Of a stretch of DNA of 64,000 nucleotides, positions 54,996 to 64,000 are shown piece after piece. The DNA comes from Bacteroidales bacterium UBA5382. GTDB lineage: Bacteria > Bacteroidota > Bacteroidia > Bacteroidales > Dysgonomonadaceae. Under the pieces are notes generated by a model. It saw nothing but the letters and a program-made list of their open reading frames with translations, ran no database searches and had not been told where the DNA came from. A program made the translations under genes and the position numbers. How positions within the stretch are numbered: the first letter of the stretch is position 1; each line of letters begins with the position of its first letter. The stretch lies in assembly GCA_002409745.1 (NCBI GenBank), contig DHOU01000039.1, positions 71,569-135,568 on the forward strand. The letters are read 5' to 3'.

Positions 54996-56390
54996 ATGAT
55001 CAAATTTTCAAAGGCCTTTTGGGTCGCAAACTTTGTAGAACTTCTCGAACGATTGGCTTACTATGCCGTCTTCATCGTCATCACCTTGTATTTGTCGAAT
55101 GTATGGGGCTTTTCCGATATTCAGGCCGGCATTATCGCCGGGCTTTTTTCGGCATTCCTCTATTTGCTTCCCACTTTTGCCGGAGCTTACGCCGATAAAA
55201 TCGGTTTCCGGAATTCCATCGCGCTTGCTTTTACACTTCTGACCATCGGTTATGCCGGATTAGGGCTGTTGCCTACGCTGTTGGAAAGCGCAGGACTGGT
55301 CAATTACGATATGACCACGACTTTTTACGGTTTAAAAGAAAGCGTGTATCAATGGACGATAATTCCCGTACTGGTATTTATTGTAATAGGAGGAGCTTTT
55401 ATCAAAGCGGTTATTTCGGGAACGGTTGCGCGTGAAACCACTTCCGAAACCCGCGCAAGGGGGTATGCGATCTTTTATATGATGGTGAATATCGGCGCTT
55501 TTCTGGGAAAGACGGTGGTCGATCCGTTACGGAAAAGCATGGGCGATCAGGGATTGGTCTATTTGAACTATTTTGCCGCCGGAATGACGCTGTTGGCCTT
55601 GATTCTGGTGTTTTTCTTTTATAAATCGGCGAAGCCCGAAGGGCCGCAAAAAAGTGTCCGCGAATTATGGCGATCGATGGGAAAGGTGCTCCTTAACGGA
55701 CGCCTGATGATTCTTATGTTGATTGTCAGCGGTTTCTGGATGATACAAAGTCAAATGTACTCGACCATGCCCAAATACGTGTTGCGTTTGATCGGTGACG
55801 GGGCCACTCCCGGATGGTATGCCAACGTCAATCCGCTAGTCGTTTTTGTTTGCGTGAATTTCATTACCTCTTTAATGAAAAAACGAAGCGCGTTATCGTC
55901 TATGATGGTCGGGATGTTCATTATTCCTTTATCGGCATTGGTGATGTCGCTGGGCAACCAAGTGGGGGCGGAATATATCCTTGGCTTGCATCCGGTCGCT
56001 TTTTTGATGATGGTCGGAATTGCCATGCAAGCACTGGCCGAATGTTTCATTTCCCCGCGTTACTTGGAATATTTCTCTCTTCAGGCGCCCGCCGGACAAG
56101 AAGGACTCTATCTCGGCTTCAGCCATCTTCACTCTTTCTTTTCATACCTGTTTGCCTTCGGTATTTCGGGCTTTTTGTTGGAAAAATACTGTCCCGATCC
56201 GCGTTTGTTTTCCGATGCCAACGGCGTATTGGATACGGCGGCTTATGCTCAAGCTACACAACATGCCCATTATATATGGTATGTATTCGTCGCTATCGGC
56301 GCCGTATCGGCTATTGCACTCCTCCTATATGCGCAAGTCACAAAAAGAATGGAGAGACAGCGTGCGAGTATAGATAATCAAAATAATTAA
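54996..56390 (+). CDS. MFS transporter, POT/PTR (peptide)-like
   Basis: 464 residues, about twelve helices. The first helix has NFVELLERLAYYAVF, which fits the E-x-x-E-R motif of proton-coupled oligopeptide transporters, and the second loop has GAYADKIGFRNSI. Substrate could be di- or tripeptides, but the family also transports other compounds. It begins 21 bases after the long palindrome. Confidence 0.82.
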   Translation: MIKFSKAFWVANFVELLERLAYYAVFIVITLYLSNVWGFSDIQAGIIAGLFSAFLYLLPTFAGAYADKIGFRNSIALAFTLLTIGYAGLGLLPTLLESAGLVNYDMTTTFYGLKESVYQWTIIPVLVFIVIGGAFIKAVISGTVARETTSETRARGYAIFYMMVNIGAFLGKTVVDPLRKSMGDQGLVYLNYFAAGMTLLALILVFFFYKSAKPEGPQKSVRELWRSMGKVLLNGRLMILMLIVSGFWMIQSQMYSTMPKYVLRLIGDGATPGWYANVNPLVVFVCVNFITSLMKKRSALSSMMVGMFIIPLSALVMSLGNQVGAEYILGLHPVAFLMMVGIAMQALAECFISPRYLEYFSLQAPAGQEGLYLGFSHLHSFFSYLFAFGISGFLLEKYCPDPRLFSDANGVLDTAAYAQATQHAHYIWYVFVAIGAVSAIALLLYAQVTKRMERQRASIDNQNN

Positions 56391-56451
56391 TAAATAAAAC
56401 CGAAAGTCTTTTTTGTTTTAAAATAATAAACCTCCTTTCCAATATAAGTGT

Positions 56452-56459
56452 TATATTTG
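56452..56459 (+). promoter_or_regulatory. -7 box of the nagB-like gene
   Basis: TATATTTG lies 28 bases before the start codon at 56488 and matches TAnnTTTG. Confidence 0.6.
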
Positions 56460-56487
56460 CATCTTAAAAATATCACTATAAATCAGC

Positions 56488-58479
56488 ATGAATATGAGAT
56501 TAGATTTAAGTTCGCACATTACGTTAGAAAGGACACCGAAGAAGTATTACAGGCCGGAAAACGACTTTGAAGAATACAATTTGGCGCGTTTTGAAAAAAT
56601 TCCTACAGCGATTTATGAAGAGACGAAAAGAGCCGCTAAAAAAGTCGCTAATGACATTGTCGGCGACATGCTCAAAAAGCAGCAAGCTAACGAAAAATTT
56701 GTTTTAGGCATTACCGGGGGTGCATCCACCCAACCTGTTTATCAGGAATTGGTAAGGCTACACAAAGAGGAAAACGTCAGTTTTAGAAATCTGGTCGTTT
56801 TTAATACGTATGAGTATTATCCTGTTGTAGATGAAGCGGTCAGTAACTTACAACAATTAAAGGATCATTTTTTGAACTTAATCGATATCGATCCGGAAAA
56901 TATTTTCTCTCCGGATGCGACGATCGAAAAAGATTTGATTTCCGAGAATTGCGAAGAATTCGAGGTCGACATGAAACGCTTGGGAGGATTGGATTACCTC
57001 CTGCTCGGATTAGGCAGCAAGGGGAATATCGGATTTAATATGCCGGGGAGCAATTTACATTCGCAAACCCGTCTGGTGATGCTCGATGGCGACTCCCGCA
57101 AAGATATCGTAACTCATTTCGGATCACTGGAAAAAGCGCCGGTAAGCGCTATCACCATGGGGCTCTCCGATATGATGCAGGCGCGTAAAATCACATTGGT
57201 CGCCTGGGGCGAGCAAAAGGCGGAAAGTATCCATGAGATTGTGGAAGGACCCGTGACCGATATGGTGCCGGGGTCGTTGCTGCAAACCCATCCGGAGATT
57301 CAGGTGTTTATCGATCTCGCCGCCGCTTCCGAGCTTACCCGTATCAGCCATCCGTGGTTGGTGACGAATTGTGAATGGGATAATAAACTCATCCGTAGGG
57401 CCATCGTTTGGTTGTGTGGGGTCGTAAACAAACCCATTCTCAAACTGACCAATAAAGATTATAACGATAACGGATTAAGTGAATTAATCACCCTTTACGG
57501 TTCTGCGTATAATGTAAATATCAAAATCTTCAACGATTTGCAGCATACCATCACCGGTTGGCCCGGAGGAAAGCCCGATGCCGATGATACCTATCGTCCC
57601 GAAAGAGCCAAACCTTATCCGAAGCGTGTGATTATCTTCAGCCCGCATCCCGACGATGATGTGATTTCGATGGGGGGGACATTCCAACGTCTCGTCAATC
57701 AAGGGCATGAAGTGCATGTGGCTTATCAAACTTCCGGAAATATCGCCGTGGGCGATGAAGAAGTGATTCGCTATATCTCCGTGATGAGAAGTCTGCTTAA
57801 GAAAGCCAATTCAAATGATAATGGCTTAATCGAAACTTACAGTAAGATGCGGAATTATTTGTTGAATGAGAAGACGAAAGAGGATATCGACTCGCCGGAT
57901 ATTTTGTTTATTAAAGGACGCATTCGCCGTGAGGAGGCCCGTTCGGCGGACCGTTATGTAGGACTGTCGGAAGAAAACGTCCATTTCCTCGACTTGCCTT
58001 TTTACGAAACAGGACGTGTTCAGAAGAACCCTATCACCGAAAAAGATGTCCTGATTGTAAAAGATTTTATCGAAACGATTAAGCCCCATCAGATTTATGT
58101 GGCAGGCGACTTGGCCGATCCGCACGGAACGCATAAAGTGTGTCTCGATGCTATTCTGGCTGCTGTCGATATCATCAAAGAGGATGAGTGGTTTAAAGAT
58201 TGTCGTATTTGGATGTATCGCGGAGCTTGGATGGAGTGGGAGATAGACCATATCGAAATGGCGGTACCCCTTTCTCCCGAAGAATTGCGTCAGAAACGGA
58301 ATGCTGTTCTTCGTCATCAATCGCAAATGGAAAGTGCTCCTTATTTGGGCGATGATGAACGGCTCTTCTGGCAGCGTTCCGAAGAACGGAATAAAGCGAC
58401 AGCCGATATGTATTGGAAACTCGGATTGGCGTCGTATGAGGCGATTGAAGCTTTTGTCGAATACAAACCGATTCACTAA
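56488..58479 (+). CDS. NagB-like domain fused to PIG-L (LmbE) deacetylase
   Basis: 663 residues. Residues about 30-320 are a NagB/SugarP isomerase domain (FVLGITGGASTQPVYQELVR, LLLGLGSKGNIGFNMPGS, AITMGLSDMMQARKITLVAW); residues about 378-640 are a PIG-L/LmbE zinc deacetylase (FSPHPDDDVISMGG at 385-398, with PHPDDD metal ligands, and DPHGTHKVCLDA). Fused proteins of this build are annotated as glucosamine-6-phosphate deaminase in Bacteroidota. At the positions of the E. coli NagB active site (D141, H143, E148 in GxDGHIAFNEP) this protein has K178, N180 and M185, so deaminase activity is doubtful. A start at 56494 is possible. Confidence 0.85.
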   Translation: MNMRLDLSSHITLERTPKKYYRPENDFEEYNLARFEKIPTAIYEETKRAAKKVANDIVGDMLKKQQANEKFVLGITGGASTQPVYQELVRLHKEENVSFRNLVVFNTYEYYPVVDEAVSNLQQLKDHFLNLIDIDPENIFSPDATIEKDLISENCEEFEVDMKRLGGLDYLLLGLGSKGNIGFNMPGSNLHSQTRLVMLDGDSRKDIVTHFGSLEKAPVSAITMGLSDMMQARKITLVAWGEQKAESIHEIVEGPVTDMVPGSLLQTHPEIQVFIDLAAASELTRISHPWLVTNCEWDNKLIRRAIVWLCGVVNKPILKLTNKDYNDNGLSELITLYGSAYNVNIKIFNDLQHTITGWPGGKPDADDTYRPERAKPYPKRVIIFSPHPDDDVISMGGTFQRLVNQGHEVHVAYQTSGNIAVGDEEVIRYISVMRSLLKKANSNDNGLIETYSKMRNYLLNEKTKEDIDSPDILFIKGRIRREEARSADRYVGLSEENVHFLDLPFYETGRVQKNPITEKDVLIVKDFIETIKPHQIYVAGDLADPHGTHKVCLDAILAAVDIIKEDEWFKDCRIWMYRGAWMEWEIDHIEMAVPLSPEELRQKRNAVLRHQSQMESAPYLGDDERLFWQRSEERNKATADMYWKLGLASYEAIEAFVEYKPIH

Positions 58480-58507
58480 AACGTTTGTAAAGTAATTTAT
58501 TTTTAGT

Positions 58508-58560
58508 GTCCATAAGTGAATAGCTCGCCATTGAGGGAGCCGAAGCTTATGGACTTTTTT
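58508..58560 (+). terminator. Terminator after the NagB/PIG-L gene
   Basis: Perfect 9-bp stem GTCCATAAG/CTTATGGAC with a structured loop (GCTC/GAGC-type inner pairing) followed by six T, 29 bases after the stop codon. Confidence 0.88.
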
Positions 58561-58626
58561 ATGTATGATGTATGATGTATGATGTATGAGGGATGAAGGA
58601 TGAAGGATGAAGGATGAAGGATGAGT
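58561..58626 (+). repeat. Heptamer tandem array (GTATGAT / GGATGAA)
   Basis: Four copies of GTATGAT/GTATGAG pass directly into five copies of GGATGAA/GGATGAG, all with a 7-base period. The same family, in shorter form, occurs at about 23378-23405. Confidence 0.9.
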
Positions 58627-58708
58627 GGCAGACGAAAAAATAAACTCTTCGATTGCATCCATTTCAAAAAAAAGTCGTACATTGAGCGAAATTTTTCAGT
58701 AAATATAT

Positions 58709-59101
58709 ATGTCGAAAGAAAAGTTTCATATTGAATTTTTGATGGGAAACGCCTCGCAGAACAGCTTATGGAGAATGATCAGTCAGATTGACGGTCTTTG
58801 TGAGTGGTTTGCTGACAGGGTAACGATAGATGATACCGACACTATTTTTACATTTACTTGGGATAAAGATGATAGCCGGCGAGCTGAAATCATCAGTAAG
58901 AATCCTCCTACCAGTATCCGCTATCGATGGCTTGACGAGAACGACCCGGATGCCTATTTCGAGTTTTTAGTGCGTAAACTCGATTTGTCGGGAGATATAA
59001 CGTTCGAAATAACCGACTTTTCCGATCCCGACGAAAAAAGCGATTCCATATCGCTATGGGAGTATCAAGTGGAAGAATTAAAGCGAAAGTTAGGAATATG
59101 A
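58709..59101 (+). CDS. START-like (SRPBCC) domain protein
   Basis: 130 residues beginning KEKFHIEFLMGNASQNSLWR, a Bacteroidota START-like/AHSA1-type helix-grip fold with GLCEWFADRVTIDD and the C-terminal helix WEYQVEELKRKLGI. No signal peptide. Function unknown. In related genomes this gene is commonly next to the LptF/G-type permease gene, as here. Confidence 0.8.
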   Translation: MSKEKFHIEFLMGNASQNSLWRMISQIDGLCEWFADRVTIDDTDTIFTFTWDKDDSRRAEIISKNPPTSIRYRWLDENDPDAYFEFLVRKLDLSGDITFEITDFSDPDEKSDSISLWEYQVEELKRKLGI

Positions 59102-59159
59102 GTCGAAGCGATTAATTATCTTTACATTTTTAAAATCCTTTTGTACCGTTTGATTTTAT

Positions 59160-59167
59160 TATCTTTG
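59160..59167 (+). promoter_or_regulatory. -7 box of the lptF/G-ribBA operon
   Basis: TATCTTTG with TTG at 59141-59143 (spacing about 16) lies just upstream of the permease. It overlaps a GTG at 59167 that could be taken for a start codon, which supports the ATG at 59200 as the true start. Confidence 0.65.
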
Positions 59168-59199
59168 TGGAAAATTTAAAACGCGTTTGTTTTCACTCA

Positions 59200-61155
59200 A
59201 TGAGAAGGAATTTCCATATAAAACGGTTATACAGTTATATAATAAGAACCTTTATTCCGCTTTTCCTCATGACTTTTGCCATCTGCCTTTTTTTGGTATT
59301 GATGCAATTTTTATGGAAATACGTTGAAGACATGGTGGGAAAAGGCCTTGGACTGAATGTGTTGGGCGAAATGTTTTTTTATGCCGCCCTTAATCTTATC
59401 CCCTTGGCATTGCCGTTATCGATACTGCTCGCTTCCTTAATGGCTTTCGGGAATATGGGTGAAAGCCTCGAACTGTTGGCGATAAAATCAGCGGGAATAC
59501 CCTTGTTGAAGACGATGAAGCCGCTTATAATATTGATTATCTGTATATCTATCGGCGCCTTTTTCTTTCAAAACAACGCGCTGCCCAAAATACAAACCAA
59601 ATTCTATTCGCTGCTTTTGTCTATACGGCAGGCATCTCCCGAATTGGATATTCCGGAAGGAGTATTTTACAAAGAAATAGATGGTTACAATTTATATGTG
59701 GAGAAAAAGAACCGGCAAACAGGGATGCTGTACGATGTGCTTATCTACGATGTCGGCAGCGGATTCCAAAATATGGCGGTTACCGTATGCGATTCGGCTA
59801 AAATGAGTATGACGGAAGATAAGAAAATGCTTGTGTTCACTCTTCATAGCGGACAACAATTTCAAAACTTCACACAGGGAACGCAAAACAGAAGCAGTGA
59901 TTTTGTGCCTTACAGCCGCGAAAACTTTGATACCAAAACCATGCTGATTCCTTACGATGCCAATTTTAACCGCATGGGAGAGGAAGTCATCGAAGGTAAT
60001 GCGGGAAGCAATTATCTGGCAAAAGACTTAGTCCAATTGACGGTCTCGATCGACTCGATGAAGCATGTTTTAGACAGCGTGAATCAAATCGATCGCAACA
60101 CCATGCAAAACTATTCGTACTTGCGGTTCAGAAATTCTTATCCGGCCGATCGAAAAGATTCGATTATCCTTGCCGCTAAACAAGCGCCCATAAGCGTTAA
60201 CGACCCCGATTCGCTCCTTCAAAGCAAAGACTTGCAGATGCAGTCGACGATCTTCCAGAGCGCCATATCGAAAGCCGAAAACAATAATAATGAGTTTATG
60301 TTCCGGTCAATGGATAAAACCGCGACAAGGCGCACCATCAACAGGCATTGGATCGAATGGCATCGCAAATTTACCATTCCGTTTGCCTGCCTCATCTTTT
60401 TCTTCATCGGAGCGCCTTTGGGAGCCATTGTAAGAAAAGGAGGACTGGGAACGCCGATTGTCATTTCTGTCATTCTGTTCATCATTTATTATATCGTGGA
60501 GAATGTCGGCTATAAAATGACGCGCGACAGCGTGTGGGTCCATTGGATCGGCATGTGGTTCAGTTCGATGGTACTTTTGCCCTTGGGGATATTTTTGACG
60601 TATAAGGCGATGAACGATTCGGTGATTATGAATCCCGATACCTATTCGAACTTTTTCCGGAAATTGTTCTTTATTCGGGAAAAGCGGAGATACCCTTATA
60701 AAGAAGTGGTGGTCGATTACCCGCGTTACGATGAAATAGATACGCTCTTGAAGGAGTTATCCGATGAAATAAATGCGTATCTGAAGAATTACGCGACATT
60801 GGGATATCGTACCTATTGGATGGATGGGCAGTACGACCGACAATTAGCTTCGATTAAAAGAAAAGAAGAGTTCGTTTTGAATCAGCTTTCCAATTCGCGT
60901 AACCGGTCGGAATTGGCGAAGGCCGAACAATTTCCGGTATTAATCAATCATTTGCGGCCGTTTGAAGCCGGTTCGCTTCCGGCAAAGATTTTTATGTATA
61001 TTGTTCCGGTAGGCTTTATCTTCAAGGGATTATCCATTCCTTTCGAAAAAAGGATTCGGAAAGATCTTCTTGCCACTCGAAGGTTAAGCAAAGAATTGAA
61101 AGAAATAACCGATCATCAGGCGACGATAGATCAAAAGGCCGTCGCTCTCGGTTGA
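59200..61155 (+). CDS. LptF/LptG (YjgP/YjgQ) family permease
   Basis: Inner-membrane component of the lipopolysaccharide export machine. From ATG 59200 ([19 protein letters not shown]) it is 651 residues: membrane helices near the N-terminus (about 15-120), a periplasmic beta-jellyroll domain (about 130-390), helices at about 390-480 ([20 protein letters not shown]), and a long extra C-terminal cytoplasmic tail of about 150 residues typical of the Bacteroidota form. Its stop overlaps a TTG upstream of ribBA; the ribBA ATG is 26 bases later. Confidence 0.93.
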   Translation: MRRNFHIKRLYSYIIRTFIPLFLMTFAICLFLVLMQFLWKYVEDMVGKGLGLNVLGEMFFYAALNLIPLALPLSILLASLMAFGNMGESLELLAIKSAGIPLLKTMKPLIILIICISIGAFFFQNNALPKIQTKFYSLLLSIRQASPELDIPEGVFYKEIDGYNLYVEKKNRQTGMLYDVLIYDVGSGFQNMAVTVCDSAKMSMTEDKKMLVFTLHSGQQFQNFTQGTQNRSSDFVPYSRENFDTKTMLIPYDANFNRMGEEVIEGNAGSNYLAKDLVQLTVSIDSMKHVLDSVNQIDRNTMQNYSYLRFRNSYPADRKDSIILAAKQAPISVNDPDSLLQSKDLQMQSTIFQSAISKAENNNNEFMFRSMDKTATRRTINRHWIEWHRKFTIPFACLIFFFIGAPLGAIVRKGGLGTPIVISVILFIIYYIVENVGYKMTRDSVWVHWIGMWFSSMVLLPLGIFLTYKAMNDSVIMNPDTYSNFFRKLFFIREKRRYPYKEVVVDYPRYDEIDTLLKELSDEINAYLKNYATLGYRTYWMDGQYDRQLASIKRKEEFVLNQLSNSRNRSELAKAEQFPVLINHLRPFEAGSLPAKIFMYIVPVGFIFKGLSIPFEKRIRKDLLATRRLSKELKEITDHQATIDQKAVALG

Positions 61156-61181
61156 AAATAAAATTATTTAGTAAACAAGAT

Positions 61182-62402
61182 ATGCAGCAAGAAATTAAAT
61201 TAGATTCGATAGAAGATGCGATAGAAGAGATTCGTAAAGGAAATTTTATCATTGTCGTAGACGATGAGGACCGGGAAAATGAAGGCGATCTGATTATCGC
61301 AGCCGAACACATTACGCCGGAAAAAGTCAATTTCCTCGAAACGCATGCACGGGGACTCATTTGCGCCCCCATCACGCAGGAACGTGCCGAAGAATTAGAC
61401 TTGCCGATGATGGTAACCAATAATACGTCCGTGCATGCGACCCCTTTTACCGTTTCCGTCGACCTCCTTACTCACGGATGCACGACCGGTATATCGGCTT
61501 ATGACCGTGCCCAAACGATTCTTGCTTTGACGCGTCATGACACCGCACCCGAAGATTTCGGCCGTCCGGGGCACGTATTTCCTTTACGCGCGATGAACAA
61601 AGGGGTTTTACGCCGGGCGGGACATACCGAAGCAACCGTTGACTTTGCCCGCCTTGCCGGATTATATCCCGCCGGCGCGTTAGCCGAAATTAAGAAAGAA
61701 GACGGCTCTATGGCCCGCTTGCCGGAATTAATGGAAATGGCCGAAGCTTTTCATTTAAAAATCGTGTCTGTGGCCGAGCTTATCAAGTACCGGTTGCAAC
61801 GCGAGTCGTTGATTGAAAGAGGCGAAATGGTGCATTTGCCTACCGAATACGGGAACTTCATTATGATTCCTTTTTTACAGAAATCGAACGGTCTCGAGCA
61901 TGTTGCCTTAATGAAAGGGGAATGGAAAGAAGAGGAACCGATCCTCGTGCGGGTGCATTCATCTTGCGTAACCGGCGACATCTTTGGCTCCCTGCGTTGC
62001 GAATGCGGAGAACAACTTCACAAAGCTTTGCAGTTGATCGAAAAAGAAGGGAAAGGCGTATTGGTCTACTTGAATCAGGAAGGGCGCGGAATCGGGCTAA
62101 TGGCGAAAGCCGCTGCTTATAAGTTGCAAGAGAATGGGTTGGATACGGTAGATGCCAATCTGCATTTAGGATATCGCGCCGATGAAAGGGATTACGGCGT
62201 GGGGGCGCAGATATTGCGTAGCCTCGGCGTGACGAATATGCGCTTGATGACCAACAATCCTAAAAAACGCATCGGTCTCGAATCGTACGGCTTACGGGTC
62301 GTCGAGAATGTTCCTTTGGAGATTAAGCCGAATCAATATAATAAGTTTTATATGGAAACGAAAAAGAATCGTATGGGGCATATTCTTCATAATCTCAAAT
62401 GA
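61182..62402 (+). CDS. ribBA: Bifunctional 3,4-DHBP synthase / GTP cyclohydrolase II
   Basis: Riboflavin synthesis: the N-terminal domain (about 1-205) converts ribulose 5-phosphate to 3,4-dihydroxy-2-butanone 4-phosphate ([35 protein letters not shown]); the C-terminal domain (about 206-405) opens GTP ([20 protein letters not shown] with the three zinc cysteines, [28 protein letters not shown]). ATG 61182 ([17 protein letters not shown]) gives 406 residues; an upstream TTG at 61152 would overlap the permease. Confidence 0.96.
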   Translation: MQQEIKLDSIEDAIEEIRKGNFIIVVDDEDRENEGDLIIAAEHITPEKVNFLETHARGLICAPITQERAEELDLPMMVTNNTSVHATPFTVSVDLLTHGCTTGISAYDRAQTILALTRHDTAPEDFGRPGHVFPLRAMNKGVLRRAGHTEATVDFARLAGLYPAGALAEIKKEDGSMARLPELMEMAEAFHLKIVSVAELIKYRLQRESLIERGEMVHLPTEYGNFIMIPFLQKSNGLEHVALMKGEWKEEEPILVRVHSSCVTGDIFGSLRCECGEQLHKALQLIEKEGKGVLVYLNQEGRGIGLMAKAAAYKLQENGLDTVDANLHLGYRADERDYGVGAQILRSLGVTNMRLMTNNPKKRIGLESYGLRVVENVPLEIKPNQYNKFYMETKKNRMGHILHNLK

Positions 62403-62511
62403 TTGATGAGAGATTGAAAAAGATTGATGGAAGATTGATGGAAGATTGATGAATGATTGATAGATGAAGATTGGTGAAAGATTGAAGGAGATTGAAGGAG
62501 ATTGATGGTCG
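62403..62511 (+). repeat. AGATTGATGGA-type tandem array
   Basis: Starting right at the ribBA stop, about ten imperfect 10-11 base units of the form AGATTGATGGA. The same motif appears in short form at 30812-30844 before folK. Confidence 0.85.
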
Positions 62512-62547
62512 CGGTTCACAACCTGTTTACTGACAAAGTATCACCAA

Positions 62548-62662
62548 TTCGCTCATTTACTCATCTGCTCATTCGCTCATTCGCTCATCTGCTCATTTGC
62601 TCATTCGCTAATATGCTCATTTGCTCATTCGCTAATATGCTCATTTGCTCATTTGCTAATTA
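62548..62662 (+). repeat. GCTCATTT/C octamer tandem array
   Basis: About thirteen consecutive units of 8 bases (CGCTCATT, TGCTCATC, TGCTAATA variants) end about 30 bases before the kbl start. Together with the array just upstream it makes this gap almost entirely repetitive. Confidence 0.88.
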
Positions 62663-62694
62663 ACTAATTTATAGATATCTAAAATAAATATATT

Positions 62695-63885
62695 ATGTAC
62701 GGAAAAATGCAAGAATACCTGCACGACGAATTAACCGCCATTAAAGACGCAGGACTATACAAAGACGAACGAATCATTGTATCGCCGCAGCAAGCGGAGG
62801 TAAAAATCACTTCCGGACAGGAGGTGTTGAACTTTTGCGCCAATAACTATTTGGGATTGTCGAATCACCCGAAGCTGATCGAAGCGGCTAAAAAGGCGCT
62901 GGATGAAAGAGGCTACGGCATGTCGTCCGTCCGCTTTATCTGTGGAACACAGGATTTACACAAACAATTGGAAGCGTCCATCAGTAAATTCTTCGGGACG
63001 CAAGACACGATACTTTATGCCTCCTGCTTCGACGCCAACGGAGGTTTGTTCGAGCCTTTGCTCACCGATGAAGACGCTATCATATCCGATGCCCTTAACC
63101 ATGCTTCTATCATAGACGGCGTACGTCTTTGCAAGGCCAAACGCTACCGGTATAAAAATGCCGACATGGCTGATCTCGAAGAAAAACTGAAAGAGGCTCA
63201 GCAACAACGCTTCCGCCTGATTGCGACCGACGGCGTTTTCTCCATGGACGGAAATGTCGCTCCACTGGATAAGATTATGCAGCTCGCCGATAAATACGAC
63301 GCGATGGTGATGGTGGATGAAAGCCATTCGGCCGGAGTGGTCGGGAAGACGGGCCGGGGGGTATCCGAACGCTATCAGCTTATGGGAAAAGTGGATATTA
63401 TTACCGGAACATTAGGAAAGGCATTCGGCGGAGCCATCGGAGGGTTTACCACCGGCCATCAAGAGATTATCGATATGCTTCGCCAGCGTTCACGCCCTTA
63501 TCTGTTCTCAAACTCTATTCCCCCATTGGTGGCGGCTGCCGGAATAAAGGCTTTCGAACTGCTCGAAGAATCGAACCGGCTGCAAGATAAGCTACACGAA
63601 AATGTTGCTTACTTCGTGCAGAAGATTAAAGAGGCCGGATTTGATATAAAACCTACTCAGTCCGCTATTTGTGCGGTAATGCTGTATGATGCCAAACTCT
63701 CGCAGCAATTTGCCGCGGAACTGTTGGAGGAAGGTATTTATGTAACCGGCTTTTATTATCCCGTGGTTCCCAAAGGCGAAGCCCGCATCCGGGTGCAATT
63801 GTCGGCCGGACATGAACGGGAATATCTCGACAGGGGAATTGCCGCATTCGTGAAGATCGGTAAGAAACTGGGAGTGATTCAGTAA
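62695..63885 (+). CDS. kbl: Glycine C-acetyltransferase (2-amino-3-ketobutyrate CoA ligase)
   Basis: PLP enzyme of the alpha-oxoamine synthase family that cleaves 2-amino-3-ketobutyrate with CoA to glycine and acetyl-CoA in threonine breakdown. PLP Lys242 is in GTLGKAFGGAIGG, Asp208 in VMVDESHSAG, His136 in DALNHASIIDG. The N-terminal MYGKMQEYLHDELTAIKDAG and 396-residue length fit Kbl better than KBL-like BioF or serine palmitoyltransferase. A tdh partner is not in the window. Confidence 0.93.
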   Translation: MYGKMQEYLHDELTAIKDAGLYKDERIIVSPQQAEVKITSGQEVLNFCANNYLGLSNHPKLIEAAKKALDERGYGMSSVRFICGTQDLHKQLEASISKFFGTQDTILYASCFDANGGLFEPLLTDEDAIISDALNHASIIDGVRLCKAKRYRYKNADMADLEEKLKEAQQQRFRLIATDGVFSMDGNVAPLDKIMQLADKYDAMVMVDESHSAGVVGKTGRGVSERYQLMGKVDIITGTLGKAFGGAIGGFTTGHQEIIDMLRQRSRPYLFSNSIPPLVAAAGIKAFELLEESNRLQDKLHENVAYFVQKIKEAGFDIKPTQSAICAVMLYDAKLSQQFAAELLEEGIYVTGFYYPVVPKGEARIRVQLSAGHEREYLDRGIAAFVKIGKKLGVIQ

Positions 63886-63887
63886 TT

Positions 63888-63955
63888 ACAAATTACTAAA
63901 TTCAAATTACAAATTACGAATTACAAATTACGAATTACAGATTACCCGTTACGGA
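63888..63955 (+). repeat. Heptamer tandem array (AAATTAC / GAATTAC)
   Basis: About ten 7-base units of the form RAATTAC follow the kbl stop at once; the same unit family as 8216-8290 and 20903-21015. The last 45 bases of the window hold no recognisable feature. Confidence 0.88.
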
Positions 63956-64000
63956 TTATGCATTGTCAATTGTTAATTAGGGTCTGCTGAACAAATGGTC

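Noticed and set aside
59167..59199. GTG at 59167 as start of the LptF/G permease
   Set aside because: It is part of a TATCTTTG promoter box, and the conserved N-terminus begins at ATG 59200.
61152..61181. TTG at 61152 as start of ribBA
   Set aside because: Overlaps the permease stop; family N-terminus fits ATG 61182.

Overview
The window looks like a stretch of chromosome from a member of the Bacteroidales (Bacteroidota). The evidence is a SusC/SusD pair, a hybrid two-component sensor-regulator (HTCS), lipoproteins with short Bacteroidota-type lipoboxes, the gene order ftsX - DUF3098 - uppP - truB - queA - folK, RibBA and MutS2 of the expected type, and many upstream elements that match the Bacteroidota -7 box TAnnTTTG instead of a sigma70 -10 box. 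Genus is not decidable from sequence alone; a Tannerellaceae/Porphyromonadaceae-like lineage is a guess.

Layout. 1-660: tail of a peptidase-type ABC exporter and an unusually small HlyD-like adaptor. 645-5567: minus-strand housekeeping (nth, M81 peptidase, rsmE, bifunctional nuclease, SpoU methylase) with tRNA-His and a 42-bp tandem array. 5697-8764: a truncated rhuM remnant, then transketolase and rpiB (pentose phosphate). 8786-12347: GH25 lysozyme, S41 protease, dienelactone hydrolase, HAD phosphatase. 12622-14341: DUF47-Pit phosphate uptake; then a minus-strand ABC exporter. 16335-18169: a small antitoxin/PIN toxin pair, remnants of LamG and GH76 proteins, and an empty stretch. 18170-26647: GH43; a tetraheme NapC/NirT cytochrome fused to a SUMF1 domain; two Tat-exported proteins (Gfo/Idh/MocA oxidoreductase and a TIM-barrel isomerase-like protein); a HicAB pair whose hicA has a stop codon; and the cytochrome c synthetase CcsBA. 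I read the cytochrome-oxidoreductase-isomerase-CcsBA group as a possible periplasmic sugar-oxidation/electron-transfer module. 26941-31369: the conserved ftsX-to-folK block. 31370-31928: a 21-bp tandem array and a decayed gene copy. 31929-36552: a ferric-reductase-like membrane protein, a TonB receptor and a DUF4374 lipoprotein, resembling the Xus xenosiderophore system. 36877-38775: a small conserved protein and a frameshifted alpha/beta hydrolase. 38808-51814: a polysaccharide utilisation locus (HTCS, GH130, MFS transporter, unknown lipoprotein, SusC, SusD), probably for beta-mannosides. 52078-63885: tRNA-Met, mutS2, a 208-bp palindrome, a POT-like transporter, a NagB/PIG-L fusion, a START-like protein, an LptF/G permease, ribBA and kbl.

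Two themes run through the window. First, the accessory parts show decay: truncated rhuM, LamG and GH76 scraps, nonsense hicA, frameshifted hydrolase, decayed gene copy. Second, intergenic gaps carry short-period tandem arrays, many with a 7-nt period (two sequence families at several loci, in both orientations) and two longer ones with periods of 21 and 42 bp.
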